Assembly: GCA_903813345.2 (NCBI GenBank)
Contig: CAIIXF020000006.1
Span: 33,763,524 to 33,827,523 of the forward strand
Direction of reading: 5' to 3'
Source of the DNA: Owenia fusiformis
Taxonomy: Eukaryota > Annelida > Polychaeta > Sabellida > Oweniidae
Length of the DNA: 64,000 bases
Made by a program: the position numbers and the translations under genes. The notes under the pieces are model-generated. The model did no database searches, was not told where the DNA came from, and saw nothing but the letters and a program-made list of their open reading frames with translations. Below are positions 45,184 to 57,600 of the stretch, piece after piece (within the stretch, counting starts at the first letter, position 1; each line of letters starts with the position of its first letter).

Positions 45184-45254
45184 TACATATTGCATTGGCT
45201 TTGATGTTTGACACTTTGATTATTTAAATTAATTCTGTTTTTTTCCTTTATGGT

Positions 45255-46059
45255 TTATGATATGAAAACTACACTGATTGCTATGGCTAAAACTAATGAG
45301 AATATCAGTTGATGATATGAATTTGTCTTTGCTGCGGATGAAAAATAATGATGTAAAAATTTATGGTTGAGAATTAATTTTCCATCGTGATATTTGATCG
45401 GTTCTACTGGCTTGTTTCTAATCTCGTTATTGTTTCTATTGTCCTTTTCTTCATTGTTATAGTCATAGTCAACATTGCTGACATCTTCAGCACTTTGTGA
45501 TTCTCCCTCTTTTTGTATCGGTACCCAATTTGAAAATGAGTTTATTGAGGGGGTGGCATTTTTATCTGTAGTACTTTGTAGTATAAGCTGCAATAGATTT
45601 TGTTCGCCCAATTTTCCATATTTGATATTCTTTCGGCGATTTTCATCGATATGTTTCAAGTCTAGTTTATGTATATGTACTTTTTGGTGATTTGTGATTT
45701 GTACATTAGGTTTCATTGTCGAGTCTTCAAAACCCTCTAACCTCGGTTGTTGTGGAATTGGTGGGAACAATGTTGTGGTGTCATATCTTCTTGGATATTT
45801 GCGTCGAATGCCATCTGCTGATGGTGAATTCTCAAAATCTAGTTCTGGGATCTTGATTGGTTTGTCGTCAGCACCATCTGGTGCTGGTTTGTCATGGTGA
45901 CGAGTTTTTTCTTTCGAGAAAAGATGATGGTGGCATTCGTTATCCATATATGGGCGGACTTTACCGAGTTTATGCTGTATTTTTGGGAGATGTGTCTTGA
46001 TGTTTGATTGACAACTTGATATCAGCGTATGGAGACACATCAGTGACATTTCGTATTCC
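45255..46059 (-). CDS. GPI-anchored-type gene, coding exon 2
   Basis: Acceptor TTTTGTAATTTCAG before 46059. 805 nt ending in a stop. It encodes the remaining cysteines, the hydrophilic linker and the hydrophobic C-terminus. An AATAAA poly(A) signal (minus strand) lies at 45178-45183, about 72 nt past the stop. Confidence 0.75.
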
Positions 46060-49000
46060 CTGAAATTACAAAAGAAAAGTGGATTAGATGAAATGTTGAT
46101 GATATTCTTGTTGGTTTCATTTGTTGTAATAAAATTGTATACATTTGTACAATTTTATTACAACTTCTGTTCTCTTACTTCTATATCATGATTTATATTC
46201 TGTATAATGAGTTCTTATAGATTTAATTAGAAGTCTTATTGAAACAGAAACCTTTGTTAATGTTTATTGTGTCATGTTGACCTTATTTATTAGAGCATCG
46301 CATATTCATAATCAAACATATCAATTTTCATATTCTTCAAGTTTGTTATGTTTTTTTCTTTCATTAGATAGAGTGGAAAAATAATATTCTACCGTGTGGG
46401 CAATTATGAAGTATTGCTGAAGAAAATAGGATATTTATGTGTAAGAAATGATGATGGATTGCTCTTGAAGGTTTCACTGTGCTTTTGCTAGATTAGTTCT
46501 CTGTTACAGTGTCATAAGTTTTCATGACCCCGTTCAAGGTAATAACGCCTCTTTTTGCAATTCATTGTTCCAGAGCGGACTATGTTCAGGTGTGAGCCGT
46601 CGTGGTCTGTTAAACTCATAAACTATTATTTTATGCCTTCTAACAAAGGAATATTCAAATAATTGTTCAGTTCAGCGGAATGGTATGCCTATTAAAACCA
46701 TTAAATTGAAATTTAAATTGCCACCGTATTCTCAATATTCAAATATTTTAAAATAATTGCGAGAAAATAAGCTGTTTATAGTCTTAAGAAATATTGTCCT
46801 GGTTTGAAAAGACATACACTTCATTTGCTCTCAATGAAGAATTTGTGTTTAAAGTAATATTAAGTTTTTTTGCCATAATGGAGAATAGTAATTATTTTAT
46901 AAACTTCCATTTTTTAGATTTTACCTGAGGGGGGGGGTATGATTTAATGATACTGGGATAACCAAATAAAGTTAATGTTGAGTATTTGCTTCAGTATTTG
47001 ATGTTTGTCTTAGCCCGCTAAATTGTAAATATCTAGATTTATAAGATTGCCTAATACAATATTTAGATTTAAGATTTTTGATTGAATCAATATGAAATTG
47101 ATAATTTCAACTTCCATTTAATTTCCTACCCACACAAATGTTACATTTCAACTTCTGGTCTTTGTTATTTCTGAACATGTCATTTGACAAAGTGACAATA
47201 TTCAATTTTGATACTTTCATTAATGTAAACAATTGATGGGTACATAATTAGATGTGGGCCTACAAAGGGTTCCTATCAAACAATATAGCTTATTATCAAT
47301 ACTATGACTGTGCCGTGCATTGTTGTTTGCATGTTTAGACATGATTAGCATCATTAGTACATTAATATGGCTATAATTGATCAAGGCTCCCTGGGCTTTT
47401 ATCAGTAGGAAGATTTTTTTTCAGAAATTATATCGTTTTGTTAACCATTGAAGTTTATCATTCCAAGCATATTTCTGAAAACTGACCTGTTATTCTTTCA
47501 AATTGTGGTTTGGAGGTTTTGAATCAAATTTCAACAAATTGAAAATTAATGAGTAAAATTAATGTTGTAGAATTCAGTTGTGGCGGCAGGAAGTATAAGA
47601 AATAGAATTTATAATTAGAGAATTTGCGGTAAAGTGAGGGGTCAGTTGATTTTACCACACCATATGGGTACATATTGTACCAATCAATTTGACCATTAAC
47701 CTCTATTGAGGAAGTTTCATTCAATGCAACACGTGTACACAGCACCCATCCACGAAAATATGCTTTTGATTTCACGACAATTCAAAATGGAGTGAAATTA
47801 TCATTCTTTGCTTTGTGATTCCTGTTGTGAAAAACAATGCCCTGTAACCTGACACCAAGTTTCTCTGGACAATGGTCAAATTTGAATTCCTAGTGGCTAT
47901 GAGTCCTGCTTTGAAACTGAATAGCTGCTGAATATCCTTAATAGATTTTATTAGATCTAAGGTGTCATTTATGAATGTTGCCTTTGGTCTGAATTTCTAA
48001 AGTATAATGAAATGGAAGTTTTCTGTTTGGGCGAGAAAGTGAGATTCCGCAGGTGATGTATTACTTTGTTAGGTTAATGTTCATTTCATCATTTCAAAAA
48101 TACTTTGTCCCAGCAATAGCAGAATTTCTTTGTTTTTCTCAAATATCCTGTATAAAACAGATATACATTTGGTTTCGATTTCCTCTTTGTCTTGTTTGAA
48201 AATTCACACTTTTTGAGTCAATAAAAACTGTTTGGATCGAGCTTGATTGCTCTTAGCTTTACGTTTTAAATCAATACAGGAATAATATGCCACGCGTATA
48301 GTTATTTATATAACACAGCAAATGTGTGTTGTATTGAAAAAACAAACCACTAGCGATGAATAATTCATAGTCGACTATTGCCAACTGTTAAACTTCAAAT
48401 ATAGAAAAATAAGAGATAATGGATCAGTCATTAATGACACATGCCCCTCATAAAAGATGCATTGGTCCTATTGCAAAAAGATCATATTTTGAAAAGCAAG
48501 TTTTCCGGAATGTTTCAAGAGTATAATGATCATGCTGTTTACTAAATAGATTATATTCCATATTCCTGGTATACTTTTCCAGAATAATGTTAAAAGGAAA
48601 TTGAAAGGTTTTAATATATTGACTATTTTTTGCCATGGTTACAGGTAGATCATTATAAACTTGATTAGAAAGCCTCGTAACAAATAAATTACTTAAAAGT
48701 ACCTCAGTTGGGTTTGATTATCATCCTTCCATTTTCTATGGAGAATACTTTTAGAAGTTCTTACCTGATTTCAGAATAAACATGTAGATATGTTTTAATA
48801 TACCGCATCAAAATAAGTAGAATAAAATAAATTGGAAATAAGTATGTTTGGCTGGCCTGGGTGTTTGTCATTACTTGTAATGTGACAAAATTCTATGATA
48901 CATTGAGGTTGGAAACTTTGACCGATTGTACCCAATTCTATAATACCAGTAAAAATGTTCTTGGTGACATGTTTAGAAATTCAAAGGAATTGGGGTACAT

Positions 49001-52000
49001 AGAGTAGAGTTAAATTGGATTAACACTTCTTTTACAAATTAATAAATGAAATAAGGCACTTTATATACTTTTGTAGAGAAATGGTATAAAATAAGCATGA
49101 AATGAGACTTTTCTGGGACTCTTTGAGATTGGGTAACTTCCACATATTAGCATTTGGGAGGTAGGGTTGAACAATGGGGTTGAGGGGACTTTATGAGGCA
49201 GGTAATATGGGACGGATATCTCATCATTTGCCATCAGTGGTATTTATTGTATCCTCAATCATGACAGGTCACTTAATTGAACGTGATATTATCCATTATC
49301 AGAATGTATCATTTTATTCCAAAGACAATGCATCTCAAATACCATAGGAAATTCAGCATTTGTGATCATGTTGATTTTGTTGTTAATCAAATTGTTGCAG
49401 CTGATGTTGCACATTGATTTTTCAAATGATGCCCATTGTGCTTTTTTATTATAGAAGACTAATTGTAACAGTTTGTACTTCATTCCTTCAAAATCTCCAA
49501 AAATCAACATCAATCGTTTCAAGGATAGTTTGTTAATACATACTAGGCCATATGATATTATCATTAGGAGTCACAGAAACTATATCCCATTTTCTCCTAA
49601 AGGAGAGGCCACTCCCCCAGTAGAGCCATCATAATAATCTTGATCATCATTTTGGAAATAAGAGGAAATTGAAGTTAGTAATGTTTTCTTTGATATTTTG
49701 CCTTTGATATTGTACCCCTTCATCATCACTGAGAATTCTTTATTCATTTTCAGACAAAAAATTTTCCATTAAAACATCCAATGTTTGGGTTACTTAATAT
49801 CGATCATCCATGCATATAAATTAGAGAATTAGTTCTATATATAGTCTGCGGTCAAAGGAATTCAATTATTGAATGGCCTTAGAAGTTATTGAGTTATAAC
49901 TTATAATTAACTTCAGATTTTTAGATTCGAGGCAGATTTATGATGACTTAATAAATTGTCTTTCCAAGAAATATGCTTTATTATATTATCCGGATAAGTC
50001 CATAGGGTGCCTTAGCTTGACATTTATAAATATGTTTAAAGTAATTTTGGAAAAAGAAAATAGTTAAACTGTATCCATGTTTAGGTTCAAATTAATCCTT
50101 TGCATAATCAGTAGATTTCAAGTACTTTGCATGAATGTAATTATAATTGGTCTGAACTTAATCATGTTTGCGACTGTGAATCAGTGAATAATTGAATGAT
50201 ATTGTCATTAAAGTTTGAATCATCTCTGATTGATATTCCTAATTCATGACTTTCATCATGGTGCGGCATATGTTCAGATAATCTTTTGTAATTTTCAAAA
50301 TTACACCCACCACTGAAATCTTACATATACTTTTTCAACATATTTCTCTGTAAAATGTGAATGAAACGTCTCATTTTCTTGTTCCCCTGTGCCATTAAGA
50401 GTAGTGACTACATGCCTATTTACTTTATTCCTTACTGATTTCACTCTTTTTCATACTATTTTCCATTTTAAATTAAGACCCGACTGACTTTTCTCCCAAG
50501 GGTATCAGGACGCTAATGTTTCAATGATGAATCCTGTGACATTCTGATAGCATACTAATCATTCTGTAATACTGGAAATATCTGATACTTTTCCATTTGT
50601 TAACTACTCTGTTTGAGTTAATATCAAGGGGACCATGGTAACATTATTAAGATAAAATGAAAACAAACACCTATAAATCATTGAAATTGTTGAGTTAAGG
50701 TAAGGTGGTAGAGAGGCGGTTTAGGTCAATGTACTTGTAGTATGTATTGTATTAGGATGAGCCAAATTTTTATTAGAGGCCTTTGTTTGAAAATATATTA
50801 TTAGCAGATAAGATACATCTTTAAGAAACATCAAAGGTAAAACTCATGAAAATGTTACCAAGACAAGGGTACAAAATACCTGAAGACATAATTAATGAAA
50901 TCGTGTTATTCATAAAAGCATTATTTTGGCTTTTTGTCAATACCATACGATTCATTTTGTTTTCATCATGGTCTTATATGAAGAAAATGTAAGCTTTATG
51001 GATTTCGATCATTAAATCACTTTTGCATTTATTTCTAGCTTGTCATCATTGATGAAATCAAAATATATTATTTTTAAAATGTTTAAACCTGATCGAGTAA
51101 TTACTGCAAGATACAGATTAAAATTGATTAATGTGTAATTGATCATAAACATCAATTTTAGTTATATCCCGTGAATGTATTATAGATGTGCATGTACATG
51201 TATATATCATCATAAATTTTATCACTTGTCCTTTCTTATAACGGAGATTGAAAAAGAGGAAAATAACATGATGGGTATATTTTGTTATGGTATCTTCACA
51301 GTTACTTCAAACCAAGGCAATTACCAGGGGAATGCATAAGATGCAGGTAGAAAATTGATTGACTTTATGAAGATTTCATCAAAGGAAATATTGACCATTT
51401 TACTTTTTGCATCTTTAATTATCCTGTTTCTATCTTACTTGATTGACATTTTGAAACTCACATTGCTTCATCCACTCAATTCTCTCTAAAATTTGAAAAA
51501 ATTGTCTGATTTTTTTCATTTCTTGACAATTTAGAATGTCAACTACACGCCTGTTTCTTCCATTCCCAGCTGATTCTTTTCCACCTTATTTTGCATTTCA
51601 AAACATGACTTTTGTAATATTTTATTGTTTACATGCAAAGGTTTGGTAAATCGTATGAGAAGCTGTTACAGGTACATCCATTATTGATCATCGAGCCTTT
51701 TAACATAATCCATTTAAGACAGATCCATTTTCATTTACATGCAACATTTTGCCATTGGGATGCAGCTTGAAATTAACAAAGTGTTCTGTTCTTGCATTGA
51801 AAAATCAGCTTCTGGCATATTTGTTAGTTTATGAATTGTCATGTTGGTCATGTGTTGCAATGCGAAATTGGGTGGAATAGGCTGAAATTTGTGAGGAATA
51901 AAGTAAGCAGACTCGAAGGAAACACTCCAAATTGTATAGAAAAGCCAGAAAATTTACCACTTCATTTAAATTTAAGAGAAAAATTGTGAGGAATTAGTAT

Positions 52001-52764
52001 GAATCCAGAGAAATACTATGTGCTGGTATATATTGATTCCGTATGAGGATATTTCTGATATTGAAGTTCTTGATGCACAAGTATGGGAATTTATTGTCTA
52101 TTACAGCTGGATAGATTCATGGTGTTGGGTTGAATAGCTGTTTTGTATATCTAGACTTGTATTTAAGTTCAATAATAGAAAGATCATGTTTCCCAATGGA
52201 TTAGGTTCCATGTATACATTGTTTTTGTAAACATGGTGCATGGCTTTAAGTAGCAAGGCATGCAAACTATTTCCTCCCACCATTTAATTCTTTGTGACCA
52301 TTAGCTTTGTGATGAAAGAATGTTTTGATGAGTATAACCTATGCTAAGGAAACAAACCCCACCATCCCCTCATACTCGTAACATACAAGAAACAAGTGTT
52401 AACCCCCCCCCCCTCCTCTCTCTCTTCCACCATTCAGAGTTATTATCACAATCCAAAACCACCAGGTAGTGGGTATATTTCATATTCTGCCATAAAATAT
52501 ATTTCATATTTACCTGCAGAGTCTAGCTCTTAGAAGATATCGCTGGAAGTCTGTCGTCTTCTCATTTTGGTACATGTTCAGTGAATCCAGGAAATCAATC
52601 ATACATCGATGTATCTGGTGACCCATATGGCGCTTACAGTTAAATGTCTCTTTGAAGTCCTTGTCTAGAAAGTTTGATGTCTTCTGGGCCGCTGTTGGGC
52701 TCATCATCTGTATTAATGTCAGCGACATTGTGTAGAGTTGTATCATAATATATGTCAACTCCAT
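45255..52764 (-). CDS. Secreted, probably GPI-anchored protein of unknown family (two coding exons)
   Basis: Exons 52764-52514 and 46059-45255 join in phase (AG|G, Arg) to give 351 residues. The start ATG has an in-frame TAA two codons upstream. Residues 1-26 (MELTYIMIQLYTMSLTLIQM onward) resemble a signal peptide. The N-terminal 150 residues carry about seven cysteines (FNCKRH, HRCMIDF, RLCREYEMSLMCLHTLISSC, NECHHH), consistent with a small disulphide-bonded helical domain. The middle is hydrophilic and probably disordered. The last about 25 residues are SYHQLIFSLVLAIAISVVFIS after SSAAK, which is a typical GPI-attachment signal with no cytoplasmic tail. The single intron is 6.5 kb. The gene may lie inside a CECR2 intron on the opposite strand. 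I do not recognise the family. Confidence 0.7.
46060..52513. other. 6.5-kb intron of the GPI-anchored-type gene
   Basis: No exon or element was recognised on either strand. Homopolymer runs at 46928-46937 (G) and 52404-52413 (C) are the only notable simple repeats. The sequence looks less repeat-laden than the 15-34 kb region. Confidence 0.4.
52514..52764 (-). CDS. GPI-anchored-type gene, coding exon 1
   Basis: ATG at 52764; donor CTCTGCAG|GTAAATAT. Carries the putative signal peptide and the first three cysteines. Two possible TATA-like strings (AGTATAAGG, CTATATTAAG) lie within 30 nt upstream of the ATG, which is too close to be convincing as promoter elements. Confidence 0.7.
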
Positions 52765-52769
52765 GTTGG

Positions 52770-54005
52770 CTTAATATAGTGCCTTATACTGTTTGGTTTT
52801 TCTGAAAACTGATACTGTGCCCGTAGCTGAGTGTTTTTATTCCTGAATCGAGTCCAAAATGCTCTTCCTAGTTCATATTGGCATGAGTTATACGTCTAAG
52901 TACTTTCCTCTATAATGTAATATCCCGTTTTTATTATACGTCAATGTAGTACGCTGCCTTATAAAGATGTAGAGTAGATCGATGATAGAAATAAATAATT
53001 TGTGTGATCTATATGATGTGAGCTTACGCTATTTCATTGACTGTGCTCTGTGTTCTTTCTATTCTGTGTTCACTGAGTAGAGTCACAGTGTATACTGAAG
53101 TACACAGTGGCACGCGGTTGCTTTTATAGTCTCTAAGCCTCAATGGGTACACAATACATACATTAGTAAGCGTGTGACTATGTGAATACCTGGCTCTCAC
53201 TGTTGATCAAGGCACATGCCTTCTTCCCAAAAGTTGATCACTGTTCACATTTATTAACACGATTTCTCTTTAAAATTTGATTAAAGTGTCTGATTTTCTT
53301 GTATTTCTATACAATTTGAGGTGTTGACTAAATGCTTGTTTACTTTATTCCTTGCTGATTCCACTCCTTTTTGGTGTATTTTGGATTTTAGAATGTGACC
53401 ATCTTGATATTTTCCTCATGGGCTGATTGCTTATTCACTGAGGGTAGAATTATGGCTTTTGTTGATCTGCATTGTATTTGCTCATTGGTCATAATAAAAT
53501 TATCGCTTTTAAATCCAATAAGTGCGCTGATGGCTGATGCATCCTGGGTAAATATATGATGAGTCGTTTAGCTAAAGGGATGTACCATTTTATATTTATA
53601 TGTAAATAATATCGATAATGTTTGTAATTATGTCTAATTTTAGTAATTGAGACATGAATGGTGTGAAAGTTTGTCACATAACTGTGAGTTTTGATTATAA
53701 TGAAGTCATTAAGTTTCTCATCAAGGTTATTAAATTAGACAACTGTGACATACAAGTACGAAGTCATTTGTTTGATCAAAACTTTTGATTTACTTCTTTA
53801 GACCTCAAAGTACCTCGCTTTAAAACATTTTATTGGATTATATGGTATTGACAAAAAAATTGAGCATTGGAAATAGCCAATTAAATAGATTGCAGACTTC
53901 TCATTTCCATGTACTTGTATATCACTCTAAGACTTGTATCGGATTATTTTTTTGTATTGATTTGTAAGTCTGTATAAAACATGCAATGTCCTCTTTTACT
54001 GTGAT
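52770..54005. other. Upstream region of the GPI-anchored-type gene
   Basis: Should contain the promoter and any 5' UTR exon. I can define neither. No repeats recognised. Confidence 0.35.
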
Positions 54006-54017
54006 TAAAGCTTTTAC

Positions 54018-54385
54018 ATCAAGTAAGTCTTGCATCAAATTATTCAGTCATGTATCAAATTACTTATCCATGCATCAGATTATTAAGTCTTACATCAAAT
54101 TATAGTCTTGCATCAAATTATTAAGTCTTGCATCAAATTATAAGTCTTGCATATATGTATTAAATTAAAGTCTTGCATCAGATTATTAAGTCTTGCATCA
54201 AATTATTAAGTCTCTTTGCATCAAATGATTAAGTCTTGCATCAAATTATTAAGTCTTCTTGGATCAAATTATTAAGTCTTGCATATATGTATTAAATTAT
54301 AAAGTCTTGCATCAGATTATTAAGTCTTGCATCAAATTATTAAGTCTTGTATATATGTATTAAATTGCATCAAATTATTTAATCT
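54018..54385. repeat. About 20-bp minisatellite (AAGTCTTGCATCAAATTATT)
   Basis: Roughly 17 imperfect copies of AAGTCTTGCATCAAATTATT. Some carry the longer variant GCATATATGTATTAAATTA, giving a higher-order pattern. Non-coding. Confidence 0.88.
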
Positions 54386-54389
54386 GATA

Positions 54390-54641
54390 TCAAGAAGTGA
54401 TGTTGGCAACAGAGCCCATCCTTTGACACAAGGCTTCACTGTTATCGTAGCTCAGGAAAGAAAGGAAATACCATTGGACCAAAGATGGTATCGCTGAATT
54501 AAGTATTTTTTCTTGCATAACTCTCAGCCTCCATGTGATATCATTATTATGTGCAACATATTGTTGAATAGAATGTTTTAATGCAGCTGCTATGTTGTCA
54601 AAATCCCTCATTTGATCCTTCCCCATTAGAGCTTTCTTCAC
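54390..54641 (-). other. Candidate terminal exon or gene relic, unidentified
   Basis: On the minus strand an 83-codon frame ends in TGA at the edge of the minisatellite: KKALMGKDQMRDFDNIAAAL, KHSIQQYVAHNNDITWRLRV, MQEKILNSAIPSLVQWYFLS. The composition (two Trp, charged helices, low Asn/Lys bias) is more protein-like than chance ORFs here. There is an in-frame stop about eight codons before the GTG, so it would have to be spliced in. Family unknown; may equally be a relic. Confidence 0.25.
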
Positions 54642-54649
54642 AAAATTTA

Positions 54650-57600
54650 AGGCAGCTGATCACTCTGTGAATCTTAGGACCACCTGCTTCTATGCTTCGT
54701 TACCAATGTACTAGAACTTATGGTTACCTACAGATTTTGGAATTTCTGACATCAGATATTTGTTTTGGCTTTATAATAGAATTGTTTTAACTTAGGAGAG
54801 TTGTACAATTTAAGGATTTCATATATTTGGCAGTTGATATATAACTTTGAATGTTTTTTTGTGTTTTGCCTTTTACACTGCCCTATATTTAGATTTTAGA
54901 ATTTTATAAAAAATTAGATTCCACATTTTGTGGTAAGCCACAGGTACCCGCTTAAAGATTGTAATTAATTGCCAGCCTTCAACAGGTTAGCATGTTAAAA
55001 AAATACAGGTATTTAAAAAACATATTTATTTGTTAATCTTGTTTTTTGTGAACATGTCACAGCCTTATTTTACTCAATGGTGAATATCATATCTAGCGTT
55101 ATCTCCCAGTTATTCCCCCTTTCTGTATATTCTGTGATCTTTTTAAATGTTGTTGTTAAATGTCATTTTGAATTGTTGGATAATTTTCTGACATGTCCAA
55201 CTATTGCAATCAACAGTCAAAAAAATTTCTTCTGACGTTTTCTCGTAATCAAATCTCACTCTTGAAAGTCAAAACATATGTTTTAGGAGCTTAACTAAGA
55301 AATGAAAACATTTCCCGCAATCAGGTAGCCAGTTGTGATTGTAGTTTCACACTAAAGCTTGTCCTTATATAGGATTTTATATAATTAAGGATATCCTACA
55401 TAACAGATTAAGGAATTATGGTAACATATTATATTGTAGGAATAATTTTTTAAGTTGATTGGATTGCATATAGCTTTGGAACAGTTTGACTTTTACACTA
55501 AAATCAAAAATTCACACGAAGTTGAAGTTCATCATTTCACCTGGCTGATTTAAACACATGTAATTATTTTAATGTCAATTTTTTCAAGTTGCGACCACAT
55601 TATGAATGGGACGTTTGTCCTTATGTCCATCTGTAGTAAATGGTACTCTCGTGTCTTAATGAAACATTTTGATTTTTTGACCAATCATAAGGCAGATTTG
55701 ATTAATCTTGGGTGAAAGGTCAATATGTTCCCACGTTCCCATTGAAGATCAGGCAGCAAGGAATTTACTATCAAGGCAGATGTTTAGATACCTGTAAATA
55801 CAGTTTGACAATGATCATATTTTAGAATGTAAAAAGAGTTAAAAAGAGTGAAACTTCCAAGCAAAAACTACATAGAAATATAATGAACATTTTAAAAAGT
55901 TGAGAAATGCAAAATATCAGACAGTTTAGTCAAATTTTAAAGAATTGAGTTGAGAAATGCATGAGCAGACAGATAATTTCATGAAAGGTAAAGAAAGCTG
56001 GTGTTTTGGGCCCACATGTCCAATTGTTGCATGTTTGAATACACAACAATAGAGAAGTGTGCCTTCTATTCAATATCGTATTACCCTTGTAGAACTTTCC
56101 CACGTCTTAGTAAGATTTAGGCGATGTTTCGCTCAACAGGATAAATCCTGGCATATTGGCCAATTATTGTAGTCTAACACAAAACAAGTAAACGAAAGAA
56201 GGCAGATGATTCCTGTGGTTTGTTAAATTCTTCCGCCGTTGGTCCGATGCCAGTTTTTTACATTAAGTCAATATAATTTGTATGTTTGCCAATCAAGGCA
56301 AACCCTAGTTAACATTTGTTTAGATAATTTGTTGGTATTAAAGTGACACACTTTGCCACTTTAGCCAAAGTGGTGTCATACTTGGGGATACTTCATTAAA
56401 TTGGTTCTGCAGATTTAATGGTAAAATAAACGACGTCAAAAAAGTGTGTTGCCTTTTGAATATAAGGAAATTACTTGTAATGAACTGCATTTAGATGAAC
56501 TTGATGTTGCTATGGTGACTTTTCAAAATAAAACCAAAAAGTGTTGATTTTTTATCTTTGTATTTTTGATCTCTTATCTTGATTAACTTGGTCTTAAAAA
56601 ATGAATGCCACTTACAAGCACCTACCTACCAAAATCATGGTAAAATTAGATAAAAACTCCAATAAACTCTGAAAAGGCCACTACTTGTGAAGTATACTGA
56701 AATACATAATTTAAAACCATAAATCTTTTTGTCAACATTCCAACCAATTGTTATAATAAACTCAAGAATTTGGTGAATAAATATTGCCTTTTTGGAACCC
56801 GAAACCAAAGGTCTTTATGTTGACCAGAGCACGTATCAACTTTGACCTCGGATCAATTTGTTGATTTGGCACTTCTATAGGATCCAGAGCATCCTCGATA
56901 ACAAATTAATACTTGGTTGAGAAAGTTTGATTCTTTGAAGTTAAATAATTGTCATTTGATTAAATCTGGAGGGCAGAAATGACAATCTGATTACACTTAT
57001 TTCACAGGTAGAGGTTAGGGAAGGCTTGTATTTGTTAGTGTGTGGCACCTTATCCTGGGGCAATACATATCTTGAATGGACATTTTTCAACTTTTCCCTT
57101 TCAATTCTTCAATGATTTAGGGTGTTTGGTCAAAAATACAACTGATGTTCACAAGCATACTGATTAGTATACATGTAATAATTGTTGTACTCCAGTGTAA
57201 TTGCTATAATTAACTTTTCCAAACTTTAACCATATCTTTATCTCTTTTCTGACTCCTTGGCTGTTTCCTGTTTTTACTCTTGCTCTGTTAAGTTATTTTT
57301 CCTGTGGGAGCCAATAGATTTTCTCTTATGGAAGAGAGTTTTACTCAATTAAAAAAAACAAATAAAAATAACAATATCAGTCCAACTAGGTAGCACCTGT
57401 AATCCTTAAAAAACGATGTCATAATTACCTTCCAACATCTGAAATAAAAAGAAATGATTGTCATATGAAAACTTTATTGATAAAATAAAAAGGCCTGGCT
57501 ATCAGACAAATCAGAAGGGGCACTTTTTATTTTGAATTGAAAACAAAATGTTTGATGCGGTGATTATTCATTATGATTCATTATAACTTGGTCGGTGGCT

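Noticed and set aside
54018-54385. Possible CRISPR-like array
   Set aside because: Direct repeats are contiguous and degenerate with no unique spacers, in a eukaryotic genome: a minisatellite.
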